Notes: generated by a model not told the origin, from the sequence alone. Shown: positions 17,401 to 25,468, counted from the first letter of the stretch. The stretch: 45,932 nucleotides of DNA from an uncultured Bacilli bacterium (GCA_934167695.1 CAKPLP010000010.1:1-45932), one strand, 5' to 3'. Made by a program: numbers and translations.

Positions 17401-18054
17401 TTCATAAAAAGCATTTAATACATCTAATCTTTTTAATAGACGTATTCTTTTTTGTCCTTGTGCTGTTTCCAATTCTTTGTTTATTTCATCAATATCATGT
17501 TTTAAATCTACTTTTTTAAGCAATTCTTTTATAGCTTCAGCACCCATTCCAACCTTAAAACCATTGCCATATTTTTCATAATAACTACGATATTCTTTTT
17601 CAGATAATGTTTGTTTATTTTCAAGAGGAGCATTTCCCTTATCAATAACAACATAACTTACGAAATATAATACTTCTTCCAAATCTCTTGGACTCATATC
17701 AAGTACAAGACCCATACGTGATGGAACTCCTTTAAAGAACCAAATATGAGATACAGGAGAAGCTAACTCAATATGACCCATACGTTCACGACGAACTTTG
17801 CTACGAGTTACTTCTACACCACATCTATCACATACTATATTTTTGTAACGAACTCTCTTATATTTACCACAAGCACATTCGAAATCTTTAGTTGGTCCAA
17901 ATATTTTTTCACAGAATAAACCATCTCTTTCAGGTCTTAAAGTACGATAATTAATAGTTTCTGGTTTTTTTACCTCACCATAACTCCATTCCCTAATTTT
18001 TTCAGGAGAAGCTATTCCTATTTTTAAGGCTTTAATTTTATTTACTTCTATCAT
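14422..18054 (-). CDS. rpoC: DNA-directed RNA polymerase subunit beta'
   Basis: Catalytic clamp subunit of RNA polymerase. 1210 residues, the usual Bacillota length. Zinc-binding cysteines CACGKYKRVRYKNIVCDRCGV (about 60-80), the lid/rudder region, the absolutely conserved NADFDGDQM (Mg2+ aspartates, about 450), bridge helix and trigger loop region TRRLVDVSQDM / GEPGTQLTMRTFHTGG, second zinc site CGTD...CGVQNGVCQKCYGRN, and C-terminal GKLIPAGTGIKDYQDI. The ATG overlaps the rpoB stop by one base (TAATG), so translation is coupled. Confidence 0.99.
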   Translation of the reverse strand: MIEVNKIKALKIGIASPEKIREWSYGEVKKPETINYRTLRPERDGLFCEKIFGPTKDFECACGKYKRVRYKNIVCDRCGVEVTRSKVRRERMGHIELASPVSHIWFFKGVPSRMGLVLDMSPRDLEEVLYFVSYVVIDKGNAPLENKQTLSEKEYRSYYEKYGNGFKVGMGAEAIKELLKKVDLKHDIDEINKELETAQGQKRIRLLKRLDVLNAFYESNQRPEWMILDCIPVIPPDLRPMIQLDGGRFATSDLNDLYRRVINRNNRLKKLIDLGAPSIIIQNEKRMLQEAVDALFDNGRRGRSVTGAGNRPLKSLSSMLKGKQGRFRQNLLGKRVDYSGRSVIVVGPSLKMYQCGIPKEMALELFKPHVINGLVDKDIAHNIKAAKRLIDNRDPQVWDVVEEVIKEHPVLLNRAPTLHRLGIQAFEPILVGGKAIRLHPLVCPAFNADFDGDQMAVHVPISEEAQAEARLLMLGSNNILHPKSGDPIVTPSQDMVLGNYYITMEKAGEHGEGRLFKDCNEALMAYERREITLHTRIALPVNSFKHKLFTDDKKDKYLVTTVGKIKFNEILPDSFPYVNEPTDENIQKITPNKYFINRGENIPEKIAQMELVKPFAKGALEKIIAQVFKRYKTTETSIMLDKLKDMGFKYSTIAGITVSMSDVVTSKHKQEYVDEGQAVVDKINKQYKRGLITEEERHLKVLDVWYGVKDKVQAELEQISQKEIDNPIFMMMHSKARGNISNFTQVAGMRGLMQKPNGDPIEIPVLSNFKEGLSVAEFFLSTHSARKGSADTALKTADSGYLTRRLVDVSQDMIVRCEDCGTDQGVVVYDFLNEKTGAVIESLRDRIVGRFANKKIINPETKEVIVDRLEMINESAADKIIACGIKEVEIRTILTCGVQNGVCQKCYGRNLATGNLVEVGEAVGVMAAQSIGEPGTQLTMRTFHTGGVAGGEDITQGLPRVQELFEARNPKGKATIAEIDGKITKIKEDHGKYKISVTNNLETKEHVSNYGAKLCVEKGQEVKCGDKLTEGAISPKELLAVTDPITTQEYILKEVQNTYRSQGVDISDKHIEIIARRMISRIRIVESGDTKFLPGSLVNFHEFTDGNKEAVIMGKKPALGKPVLLGITKASLETDSFLSAASFQETTRILTDAAIKGKVDELEGLKENVIIGKLIPAGTGIKDYQDISYELTKELSDDEPLDRLEDQFME

Positions 18055-21000
18055 TAAAAATCTTCTCCTTCCTCAATTTCATCCTCAAATTTAGTATCGT
18101 CAAAGTCATCATCAAAACTTTCACTTTCTTCTAAATCATCCAACTCATCTTCATCATATACTAAATCTTCTTCCTCTTCCTTTATTTCTTTTGCCGGAGA
18201 GGTTTCTACTTCATCAATGGTAGTATTAAATTCTTCTTTATCTTCAGCTTCTTCGATATCTTTAAGTTGTAAAGCATGTCCTTCATCATCCACGATTGAA
18301 ACATCTAAACCTAAAGCTTGGAATTCTTTCATTAATACTCTAAATGATTCTGGAACTCCCGCTTCATTAATTTCTTGACCTTTTACAATAGATTCATAAA
18401 CCTTAACACGGCCAATTACATCATCAGATTTAACAGTCATCATTTCTTGTAATGTATGAGCAGCACCATAAGCATATAAAGCCCAAACTTCCATTTCACC
18501 AAATCTCTGTCCACCAAACTGTGCTTTACCACCAAGTGGTTGTTGTGTAACCAAAGAATATGGTCCAGTAGAACGAGCATGAAGTTTATCATCAACCATG
18601 TGATGTAATTTAATCATGTACATAACACCAACAGAAATTCTATTATCGAAAGGCTCACCAGTACGACCATCATAAAGTACTGTTTTTCCATCAGGATCCA
18701 TACCAGCCTCGGCCATCATATCTTGAATATCATCAATATGTGCACCATCAAATACTGGAGTAGCTATATGAACACCTAATTTTTTAGCAGCCATACCCAT
18801 ATGTAACTCTAATACTTGTCCCAAATTCATACGTGAAGGAACACCTTGTGGATTAAGCATTACATCAACTGGAGTACCATCTGGTAAGTAAGGCATATCT
18901 TCTTCAGGAAGAATAAGTGAAATAACACCTTTATTACCATGACGACCACTCATCTTATCTCCTACTTGAATCTTACGTTTTTGAATAATGTATACACGAA
19001 TAACTTTTGAAACACCAGCAGGTAATTCATCATTATCTTTATGAGAATATATTTTAATATCATGTACTATTCCGTCACCACCATGTGGAACACGTAATGA
19101 AGTATCACGAACCTCACGAGTTTTCTCACCGAAAATAGCATGTAATAATTTTTCCTCTGAAGTTAATTCAGCCATTCCTTTAGGAGTTACTTTACCTACT
19201 AAAATGTCTCCTTCTTTTACTTCAGTTCCGATTGTAATAATACCATTCTCATCCAAGTTACGACGAGCCTCTTCACTAACATTAGGAATATCACGAGTAA
19301 TTTCCTCAGGTCCTAATTTAGTTTCACGACATTGCATTTCATAATCTTCCAAATGTAAAGATGTATAAGCATCATCTTTTACTAAGTTCTCATTTAAAAT
19401 AACAGCATCCTCATAGTTATAACCATTAAATGTCATAAATGCTACAGTCATGTTTTTACCTAAAGCTAGTTCACCCATATCGGTACTATTACCATCAGCA
19501 ATAATAGTATCTCCAGCTTTAACTTTATCTCCTACTTTAACGATTGGTCTTTGATGATTACAAATACCAGAATTGGCAAGTTCATAATTAGCTAAATAGT
19601 AAGTATCCTTACCTGTTGCATTCTTTACTACTATTTTTTTAGCATCAACATATTCAACTATACCATCTGCTTTAGCAATTATACAAACACCAGAATCCTT
19701 AGCAGCTATATGTTCAACACCTGTTCCAATAAATGGAGCTTCTGTTTTTAATAAAGGCATAGCTTGTCTTTGCATGTTTGCACCCATAAGTGCACGAGTA
19801 GCATCATCATGTTCCAAGAATGGAATACAACTTGTTGTTACAGAAACAACTTGTTGAGGACTAACATCTATTAAATCAACTTGACTATGTTTAGCCAAAA
19901 TATTTTCACCATGAAATCTTGCATTAACAAGTTCATCAGTAATAACATTATCTTCATTAGTACCTACTGTAGATTGACTAATAATATAATCTTCTTCTTC
20001 ATCAGCAGTTAAGTAAATTACCTCATCAGTAATCTTAGAATCTACAACTTTTCTATATGGAGTTTTGATAAATCCATAATCATCTATTTTAGCATAACTA
20101 GCTAATGATGTTATAAGTCCGATATTAGGACCTTCTGGTGATTCAATAGGACAAATTCTACCATAGTGAGAAGCATTAACATCACGTACTTCTACACCAG
20201 CTCTATCTCTAGATAATCCACCCGGACCTAAGGCAGATAAACGACGTTTATTAGTAAGTTCAGCGATTGGATTTGTTTGATCCATAAATTGAGAAAGTTG
20301 ACTACTACCAAAGAATTCTTTCATAGAAGCTGTAACAGGTCTTATATTAATTAAAGTTTTAGGAGTTACTTCTTCCATTTCTTGTGTAGTCATTCTTTCA
20401 CGAATAACACGTTCCATACGAGAAACACCTATTCTAAATTGATTTTGTAAAAGTTCACCAACTTGACGAACACGTCTATTTCCTAAATGGTCAATTTCAT
20501 CATAATTACCTACACCATGAAGTAAATTTAAGTAATATGATACAGAAGCATAAACATCTGAAATTGTTAAACGTTTAACATCAATAGTTTGATCATTACC
20601 AATAACAGTCAACGTTTTTTTACTATCGCTAGGATCAACAATTTTTATAATTTGAACTTTATTATAAGTATCTAAGTCTTCATTAATTTTAACTTCTACT
20701 ACATTATACCCAGTTGCTAAAATACCTTTTAATTCTTCAATATTAGCTTTAGTAATTTGAGTTCCTTTAGCAAATTTAACCTCAGAATCAACAATAATAT
20801 CTTCTGCTAATACTTGTCCCAATAAACGATCTGCCACATTTAACTTACGATTAAACTTATAACGTCCAACACGAGCTAAATCATAACGGAATTCATCGAA
20901 AAATCTAGTAATAATATTATTTTTAGATGAATCCAAAGTAGCAGGTTCCCCTGGTCTTAATTTTTCATAAATTTCAATTAAAGCTTCATCAGTATTCTTT

Positions 21001-21677
21001 GTTGAATCCTTATTAATTGTATTTTCTAAATAATCATCTTTTCCAAAAACAGAGAAAATCTCCTCATTATTAGAAAGACCAAATGCACGAAGTAATGTTG
21101 TAAGAGTAACCTTTCTAGTACGATCAATTCTTACATATAAAACATCTCTAGCATCTGTTTCAAATTCTAACCAAGTACCACGAGTTGGTATTATTTGAGA
21201 AGTAATAAGCTCACGTCCATTTTTATCTATCTCATGATTAAAATACACACTTGGACTTCTTACCAACTGAGAAACTATAACACGCTCTGCACCATTAATA
21301 ATAAAGGTTCCAGATTCAGTCATAATAGGCATATCACCCATAAATATTTCTTGTTCTTTTACTTCACCAGTTTCACGATTAAATAAACGAACTTCAACTT
21401 TTAAAGGAGCAGAAAAAGTACTCTCACGATCCTTACTTTCTTTAATAGAATATCTAGGTTCATCAAAGTGATAATCACCAAATTCTAAAGATAAAGTTCC
21501 AGAGAAATTCTCTACTGGAAATAAATCTTCAAATACTTCTTTAATTCCTGTTTCTATAAACCAATTATAAGATTTCTTTTGAATTTCAAGTAAATCTTTT
21601 AGTTCATAGGTATTTCTAATTTTTGAGAAATTTCTTCTCTTACGATGGTCTCCACAATTTACTATTTTATATGACAC
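18054..21677 (-). CDS. rpoB: DNA-directed RNA polymerase subunit beta
   Basis: Second catalytic subunit. About 1207 residues from the GTG at 21677, chosen because AGGGGTG lies 6 bases upstream; the longer frame from 21743 has a non-homologous hydrophobic start. Motifs: KIRNTYELKDLLEIQKKSYNWF, the rifampicin pocket FFGSSQLSQFMDQTNPIAELTNKRRLSALGPGGL (rifampicin-sensitive type residues), ISVGVMYMIKLHHMVDDK, and YGAAHTLQEMMTVKSDD. The C-terminus has a very acidic aspartate/glutamate-rich tail of about 60 residues (ETSPAKEIKEEEEDLVYDEDELDDL onward). Confidence 0.99.
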   Translation of the reverse strand: MSYKIVNCGDHRKRRNFSKIRNTYELKDLLEIQKKSYNWFIETGIKEVFEDLFPVENFSGTLSLEFGDYHFDEPRYSIKESKDRESTFSAPLKVEVRLFNRETGEVKEQEIFMGDMPIMTESGTFIINGAERVIVSQLVRSPSVYFNHEIDKNGRELITSQIIPTRGTWLEFETDARDVLYVRIDRTRKVTLTTLLRAFGLSNNEEIFSVFGKDDYLENTINKDSTKNTDEALIEIYEKLRPGEPATLDSSKNNIITRFFDEFRYDLARVGRYKFNRKLNVADRLLGQVLAEDIIVDSEVKFAKGTQITKANIEELKGILATGYNVVEVKINEDLDTYNKVQIIKIVDPSDSKKTLTVIGNDQTIDVKRLTISDVYASVSYYLNLLHGVGNYDEIDHLGNRRVRQVGELLQNQFRIGVSRMERVIRERMTTQEMEEVTPKTLINIRPVTASMKEFFGSSQLSQFMDQTNPIAELTNKRRLSALGPGGLSRDRAGVEVRDVNASHYGRICPIESPEGPNIGLITSLASYAKIDDYGFIKTPYRKVVDSKITDEVIYLTADEEEDYIISQSTVGTNEDNVITDELVNARFHGENILAKHSQVDLIDVSPQQVVSVTTSCIPFLEHDDATRALMGANMQRQAMPLLKTEAPFIGTGVEHIAAKDSGVCIIAKADGIVEYVDAKKIVVKNATGKDTYYLANYELANSGICNHQRPIVKVGDKVKAGDTIIADGNSTDMGELALGKNMTVAFMTFNGYNYEDAVILNENLVKDDAYTSLHLEDYEMQCRETKLGPEEITRDIPNVSEEARRNLDENGIITIGTEVKEGDILVGKVTPKGMAELTSEEKLLHAIFGEKTREVRDTSLRVPHGGDGIVHDIKIYSHKDNDELPAGVSKVIRVYIIQKRKIQVGDKMSGRHGNKGVISLILPEEDMPYLPDGTPVDVMLNPQGVPSRMNLGQVLELHMGMAAKKLGVHIATPVFDGAHIDDIQDMMAEAGMDPDGKTVLYDGRTGEPFDNRISVGVMYMIKLHHMVDDKLHARSTGPYSLVTQQPLGGKAQFGGQRFGEMEVWALYAYGAAHTLQEMMTVKSDDVIGRVKVYESIVKGQEINEAGVPESFRVLMKEFQALGLDVSIVDDEGHALQLKDIEEAEDKEEFNTTIDEVETSPAKEIKEEEEDLVYDEDELDDLEESESFDDDFDDTKFEDEIEEGEDF

Positions 21678-21749
21678 ATTATTCACCCCTATACACATAA
21701 TAAAATGAAAGAACATATTTATAAAAAAATAATACGTTGCCAATTTATA

Positions 21750-21778
21750 TTATTACCATAATTATAACAATAAGTCAA
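21750..21778 (-). promoter_or_regulatory. Possible promoter of rpoB-rpoC
   Basis: TTGACT at 21778-21773, immediately after the ybxB stop, with TAATAA at 21755-21750 at 17 bases. The -10 is poor, so this is a weak candidate; most rpoBC transcription may come from the promoter before ybxB. Confidence 0.35.
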
Positions 21779-22363
21779 TTAAAAAGTACATTTAATTATA
21801 AAAAAGCCCTTTTTACGTTCTAATACCTCTACATTATATATTTTATTTAAGTCGGATATTAGCGATTTTGCACCTTGTTCTTTTCTAATTACCAAAAACA
21901 AGTTACCACCTTTTTCTAAATAATTTATAGCATTCATAACAATATTATAAACTATTTTTTTTCCAGCCCTAATAGGCGGATTCGTAACAATAGATGAATA
22001 TTTTTTAGTTACATTTTCATAACAGTTACTTTCAAATATACATATATTATTACAATTATTTTCTTTGACATTTCTTAGAGCCAGATGAAGAGCTCTTAAA
22101 TTAACATCAACCATATCTACAGTAGCATTAGTTAGTTTATTTAAAACTATACCAAATACACCATAACCACACCCAACATCCAAAATATTGGCTCCAACTT
22201 CATCAAGCGGGATAGTTTCAAGAAGAAGTCTACTGCCAAAATCTAGGCCATCTTTTGAAAATACACCATTATCTGTTAAAAATACAAAATTTTGTCCTAA
22301 AACATTACATTTAGTTTTTCTAACATTACTAGGTAATTTTTCATTAGAAAAATATTGTCCCAT
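21779..22363 (-). CDS. ybxB: YbxB/RsmC-like class I SAM-dependent methyltransferase (probable rRNA guanine-N2)
   Basis: 194 residues in the conserved slot between rplL and rpoB, as B. subtilis ybxB. Rossmann-like SAM site ILDVGCGYGVFGIVLNK (about 60-76), second-strand acidic VDMVDVN, and the substrate motif TNPPIRAG typical of N2-guanine or N6-adenine methyltransferases (RsmC-type MTS domain). It keeps only the catalytic half, without the duplicated N-terminal domain of E. coli RsmC. The likely substrate is G1207-type guanine of 16S rRNA, inferred from the family. AGGAGACTTGT precedes the ATG. It heads the ybxB-rpoB-rpoC transcript. Confidence 0.88.
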   Translation of the reverse strand: MGQYFSNEKLPSNVRKTKCNVLGQNFVFLTDNGVFSKDGLDFGSRLLLETIPLDEVGANILDVGCGYGVFGIVLNKLTNATVDMVDVNLRALHLALRNVKENNCNNICIFESNCYENVTKKYSSIVTNPPIRAGKKIVYNIVMNAINYLEKGGNLFLVIRKEQGAKSLISDLNKIYNVEVLERKKGFFIIKCTF

Positions 22364-22376
22364 ACAAGTCTCCTAA

Positions 22377-22418
22377 TAAAAAAGAAAAAGACAACTATAA
22401 CAAAATAAGTAGTTGTCT
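22377..22418 (-). terminator. Leader hairpin with T tract before ybxB-rpoB-rpoC (probable attenuator)
   Basis: AGACAACTA at 22389-22397 pairs perfectly with TAGTTGTCT at 22410-22418 (9 bp, 12-base loop); on the minus strand TTTTTCTTTTTT follows. It starts only about 10 bases after the predicted start of transcription from the promoter at 22434-22462 and precedes the ybxB ribosome site, so it would stop or slow RNA polymerase before the operon. An attenuation role is inferred. Confidence 0.7.
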
Positions 22419-22433
22419 CCTTTCTGTATAGAT

Positions 22434-22462
22434 ATAATACACTAATTAAAAATTAATGTCAA
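22434..22462 (-). promoter_or_regulatory. Promoter of ybxB-rpoB-rpoC
   Basis: Consensus TTGACA at 22462-22457 and TATTAT at 22439-22434 with 17 bases between, placed between the rplL terminator and the leader hairpin. Confidence 0.82.
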
Positions 22463-22472
22463 CATTTTTTTA

Positions 22473-22499
22473 ACAAAAAAGTTCTCATTTAGAGAACTT
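22473..22499 (-). terminator. Intrinsic terminator of rplJ-rplL
   Basis: AAGTTCTC (22479-22486) pairs with GAGAACTT (22492-22499) with a 5-base loop; on the minus strand TTTTTTG follows. Confidence 0.85.
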
Positions 22500-22519
22500 T
22501 ACAATATATAGAAATTTAA

Positions 22520-22888
22520 TTATTTAACTTCTACTGTAGCTCCAGCTTCTTCAAGCTTAGCTTTAATTTCATTAGCTTCTTCAACAGAAATATTTTCTTT
22601 TACTGTCCCATTGTTATCAACGATATCTTTAGATTCTTTTAAACCTAAACCTGTAATTTCTTTAACAACTTTAATAACAGCAACTTTAGCAGCTCCAGCA
22701 TCTGAAATAGATACAGAAACTTGACTTGGTGCAGCATCAGCAGCTCCAGCAGCTGGTGCAGCAGCAACAGCTACAGCTGATGGATCAACTCCAAATTCCT
22801 CCTTCATAGCATCTACTAATTCTTTAATTTCTAAAAGATTCATTTCTTTTAAAGCACTAATAAAATCTTCTTTATTTAATTTAGCCAT
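22520..22888 (-). CDS. rplL: 50S ribosomal protein L7/L12
   Basis: Stalk protein that recruits translation GTPases. 122 residues: helical dimerisation domain (1-35), alanine-rich hinge (AVAAAPAAGAADAAPS), and the globular C-terminal domain with KVAVIKVVKEITGLGLKESKDIVD and AKLEEAGATVEVK. An AGGAGGAAAGAAA ribosome site precedes the ATG. Second gene of rplJ-rplL; terminator directly after. Confidence 0.98.
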   Translation of the reverse strand: MAKLNKEDFISALKEMNLLEIKELVDAMKEEFGVDPSAVAVAAAPAAGAADAAPSQVSVSISDAGAAKVAVIKVVKEITGLGLKESKDIVDNNGTVKENISVEEANEIKAKLEEAGATVEVK

Positions 22889-22909
22889 TTTCTTTCCTCC
22901 TATTTAATA

Positions 22910-23404
22910 TTAATTTTCTTCTTTTTCTTTAGAATATAAATCTAAACATATAGATAAATCTCTTACAAGACCAATCATACCACCAGCAAGCATTGTAAGT
23001 AATCCCTCTCTTGAAGGTAATGAAGCATATTCATCTAATTTAACCTTATCAGCTATTTCTCCATCAATAATACCTACTTTTAACTCTAGTGCTGGATGTT
23101 CTTTTTTGAAATCTGTTAAAATTTTAACAGCAGCAACTTGATCATCAGCATATGCAAATGCGCTAGGACCATTCAATTCATCTTTTAAATCAATATTTAA
23201 ATCATTAAAAGCCCTATTCATTAAAGTATTTTTATATACTTTAAAATCTGCACCATTTTCTCTTAACTTATGACGTAAAATCTTTGTTTCATTATCAGTA
23301 AGACCACGATAATCAAATAATACAACAGAAACAGAGTTATTAACATGTTCTTTTACTTCATCAATAATAGACTGTTTTTGTTTCAATATTTTTTCACTTG
23401 CCAT
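22910..23404 (-). CDS. rplJ: 50S ribosomal protein L10
   Basis: Base of the ribosomal stalk; the C-terminal helix carries L7/L12 dimers. About 164 residues from the ATG at 23404 (MASEKILKQK), which has AGGAGGTGAAAGG upstream; the longer frame adds non-homologous residues encoded in the leader. Family features: SVVLFDYRGLTDNETKILRHKLRENGADFKVYKNTL near the start and PSREGLLTMLAGGMIGLVRDL in the second half. It heads rplJ-rplL behind a typical L10 leader, so L10 (or L10-L12) should repress its own synthesis. Confidence 0.98.
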   Translation of the reverse strand: MASEKILKQKQSIIDEVKEHVNNSVSVVLFDYRGLTDNETKILRHKLRENGADFKVYKNTLMNRAFNDLNIDLKDELNGPSAFAYADDQVAAVKILTDFKKEHPALELKVGIIDGEIADKVKLDEYASLPSREGLLTMLAGGMIGLVRDLSICLDLYSKEKEEN

Positions 23405-23430
23405 CCTTTCACCTCCTCTATATTTGAAAG

Positions 23431-23525
23431 GCCACAATAAAAGTCCTCGCTTCCGAGGACTTTAACTTATAAAGTAGTTCCTCGGTAGGATTTACTAATA
23501 ACCTACTGTCTATGGCACCAACAAA
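23431..23525 (-). ncRNA. Ribosomal protein L10 leader
   Basis: Untranslated leader of rplJ-rplL. It has the hallmark pieces of Bacillota L10 leaders: TTGGTGCCATAGACAGTAGG near the 5' end, CCTACCGAGG later (pairing with the AGTAGG side), then a 10-bp hairpin (23440-23449 with 23454-23463, GAAG loop) followed by TTTTATT, which acts as terminator/attenuator. In the known model L10-L12 binding favours the closed state. The exact 5' edge is inferred from the promoter. Confidence 0.9.
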
Positions 23526-23533
23526 TCAATGTT

Positions 23534-23562
23534 ATTATAAATTATTTTTTTTTATTTGTCAA
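23534..23562 (-). promoter_or_regulatory. Promoter of rplJ-rplL
   Basis: Full consensus: TTGACA at 23562-23557 and TATAAT at 23539-23534 with a 17-base A/T spacer. The -35 overlaps the end of rplA. Confidence 0.9.
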
Positions 23563-24250
23563 AACTATTTAAAGAAATTTTTACACTTGGTCCCATTGTT
23601 GATGAAAGAGCAATATTCTTAACATAATCACCTTTAACTGTAGCAGGTTTAATTTTAAGAATTTGACCAACAAAACTGTTTAAGTTTTGAATTAAATCTT
23701 CATCACTGAATGAAACCTTTCCTATTGCAGCATGAATATTACCAAAACTATCAGTTCTATATTCAACACGTCCAGCCTTAGCATCACTAACAGCCTTTGC
23801 AGTATCCATAGTAACAGTACCTGTTTTTGGATTTGGCATTAAACCTTTTGGTCCTAAAACTCTACCTAATTTACCAAGAAGTGGCATCATATCTGGAGTA
23901 GCAATCATTGTATCAAACTCAAACCAATTTTCTTTTTCAATCTTTTGTAAGATATCAACATCACCAACATAATCAGCTCCTGCTTCTTTTGCTTTATTAG
24001 CAGCATCACCTTTAGCAATTACTAAAACGCGAATATCTTTACCTGTTCCTTTAGGTAAAACAATAGCACCTCTTAATTGTTGATCAGCCTTTTTAGTATC
24101 CAAATTCAATCTCATAGCAATTTCAACACTACCGTCAAATTTACTAGTTGAAGTTTCTTTAACTAATTTAACAGCTTCTTCTTTAGTATATACTTTACCT
24201 TTTTCAATCTTAGATAAAGCTTCAATATACTTTTTACTTCTCTTCTTCAT
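23552..24250 (-). CDS. rplA: 50S ribosomal protein L1
   Basis: Forms the L1 stalk at the E site. 232 residues, full length, with MKKRSKKYIEALSKIEKGKVYTKEEAV, KGTGKDIRVLVIAKGD, ADYVGDVDILQKIEKENWFEFDTMIATPDMMPLLGKLGRVLGPKGLMPNPKTGTVT (family signature) and EYRTDSFGNIHAAIGKVSF. AAGGAGGAAG lies before the ATG. Transcribed with rplK; in many bacteria L1 represses this operon. Its last codons carry the -35 of the rplJ-rplL promoter. Confidence 0.99.
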   Translation of the reverse strand: MKKRSKKYIEALSKIEKGKVYTKEEAVKLVKETSTSKFDGSVEIAMRLNLDTKKADQQLRGAIVLPKGTGKDIRVLVIAKGDAANKAKEAGADYVGDVDILQKIEKENWFEFDTMIATPDMMPLLGKLGRVLGPKGLMPNPKTGTVTMDTAKAVSDAKAGRVEYRTDSFGNIHAAIGKVSFSDEDLIQNLNSFVGQILKIKPATVKGDYVKNIALSSTMGPSVKISLNSFDK

Positions 24251-24298
24251 TTTCTTCCTCCTTATATTATAAAGTGCAAGCGGAATTTAATTAAATTT

Positions 24299-24308
24299 AA
24301 AAGCGGAT
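24299..24308 (+). repeat. Left arm of an inverted repeat flanking rplK
   Basis: AAAAGCGGAT on the plus strand in the rplK-rplA gap, the reverse complement of the decamer at 24838-24847 in the rplK leader. A second AAGCGGA copy lies at 24278-24284 in the same gap. Confidence 0.5.
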
Positions 24309-24323
24309 AAAAACAATTTAAAT

Positions 24324-24782
24324 TTATTCAGCTACTTCTTTAGTAGCTTCTTTGTCCATACCTTCAACTGCAATACCCATGTTTCTAGCTGTACCTTCAA
24401 CAATTCTCATAGCAGCATCTACATCATAACAGTTTAAATCAGGTAATTTAATTTCTGCGATTTCTTTAATTTGATCTTTTGTAAGTGTAGCAACTATTTC
24501 ATTTGCTCCCTTTACTGATCCTTTTGTTATTTTTGCATATTTTTTTAATAAAAATCCTGTAGGTGGAGTTTTAATAATAAAATCAAAACTTCTATCATCA
24601 TATACTGAAATTTCTACTGGTAAGATATCACCCATCTTATCACGAGTAGCATCATTATACTTTGTACAAAATTCTTGTAAATTAATTCCTGCTGGTCCTA
24701 AAACAGTTCCAACTGGTGGAGCTGGTGTAGCTTTTCCTGCAGGTACTTGTAACTTAATTTTTTTAACTACTTCTTTTGCCAC
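24324..24782 (-). CDS. rplK: 50S ribosomal protein L11
   Basis: Binds the GTPase-associated region of 23S rRNA. About 152 residues from the GTG at 24782 (MAKEVVKKIKLQVPAGKATPAPPVG), preferred because GGAGGTG lies 6 bases upstream; the GTG at 24791 is part of that site. Includes PVGTVLGPAGINLQEFCTKYNDAT, the C-terminal RNA-binding domain with the family pattern DAAMRIVEGTARNMGI, and a short acidic extension (MDKEATKEVAE) beyond the usual end. Confidence 0.98.
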   Translation of the reverse strand: MAKEVVKKIKLQVPAGKATPAPPVGTVLGPAGINLQEFCTKYNDATRDKMGDILPVEISVYDDRSFDFIIKTPPTGFLLKKYAKITKGSVKGANEIVATLTKDQIKEIAEIKLPDLNCYDVDAAMRIVEGTARNMGIAVEGMDKEATKEVAE

Positions 24783-24791
24783 GAAAAACAC

Positions 24792-24893
24792 CTCCTATAT
24801 AAAATTTAGTTTTCGCGAGTGGTTCAATAAGCTCGAAATCCGCTTTTTTAATTTCTTTGCCTCCCACTAAAAACCTATATTAAAACAATATAG
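24792..24893 (-). promoter_or_regulatory. Leader of rplK-rplA
   Basis: The 150-base nusG-rplK gap holds a 7-bp AT-rich hairpin (24875-24893) followed by TTTTT, a probable weak terminator after nusG. Downstream of it is an imperfect stem around 24812-24836 (TTTCG with CGAAA). No strong promoter is visible. A regulatory site for L1 would be expected here, but I cannot show one. Confidence 0.35.
24838..24847 (-). repeat. Right arm of an inverted repeat flanking rplK
   Basis: AAAAGCGGAT on the minus strand in the rplK leader; partner of 24299-24308. The two sites could pair in the rplK mRNA. Confidence 0.5.
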
Positions 24894-24934
24894 CTCTTAA
24901 AGGATAACACATTTTTTTTCATTATGCAAGCAAT

Positions 24935-25468
24935 TTATGCTTTTTCTATTTGATTTATTTCAACTTCTACGCTTGTTTCTTGTCCAAATAAGTCAACTAT
25001 TAACTCAACCTTATTATTAGCATTATCAATAGAATTAACCTTACCAAACATTCCTTTAAAAGGTCCATCAACTATGCTAACTTTAGTTCCCTCTGCTAAA
25101 TCTTTAGCAACATCCATTCTACTAATTCCCATACTATTTAGAATCTTGTCAACTTCATAAGGTTGTAATGGTGTAGGCTTAGCACCCTTTCCACTAGAAC
25201 CAATAAATCCAGTTACTCCCGGAGTATTACGAACAATATACCAAGCCTCATCAGTCATAACCATTTCAACTAAAATATATCCGGGAAACATTTTCTTTTC
25301 CTTTTCCTTCTCTACTCCATTTTTTACTTCTATTTCTTTTTGCATAGGAACTACCACTCTATGAATATAATCTTGCATTCCCATAGATTCAGCTCTCATC
25401 TCAAGTTTTTCTTTAACCTTATTTTCATGTCCTGAATAAGTATTAACAACAAACCATTGTTTCTCCAT
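24935..25468 (-). CDS. nusG: Transcription termination/antitermination protein NusG
   Basis: RNA polymerase elongation and pausing factor that can link it to the ribosome. 177 residues: NGN domain (WFVVNTYSGHENKVKEKLEMRAES, KMFPGYILVEMVMTDEAWYIVRNTPGVTGFIG) and C-terminal KOW domain (EGTKVSIVDGPFKGMFGKVNSID). AGGAGGTAGAAATT precedes the ATG. It follows secE by 12 bases, the near-universal secE-nusG pair. Confidence 0.98.
   Translation of the reverse strand: MEKQWFVVNTYSGHENKVKEKLEMRAESMGMQDYIHRVVVPMQKEIEVKNGVEKEKEKKMFPGYILVEMVMTDEAWYIVRNTPGVTGFIGSSGKGAKPTPLQPYEVDKILNSMGISRMDVAKDLAEGTKVSIVDGPFKGMFGKVNSIDNANNKVELIVDLFGQETSVEVEINQIEKA

Noticed and set aside
24792..24932. Possible L1-binding site or promoter in the nusG-rplK gap
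   Set aside because: Only weak AT-rich stems were found; no consensus promoter boxes and no clear L1 target shape, so only a low-confidence leader is listed.
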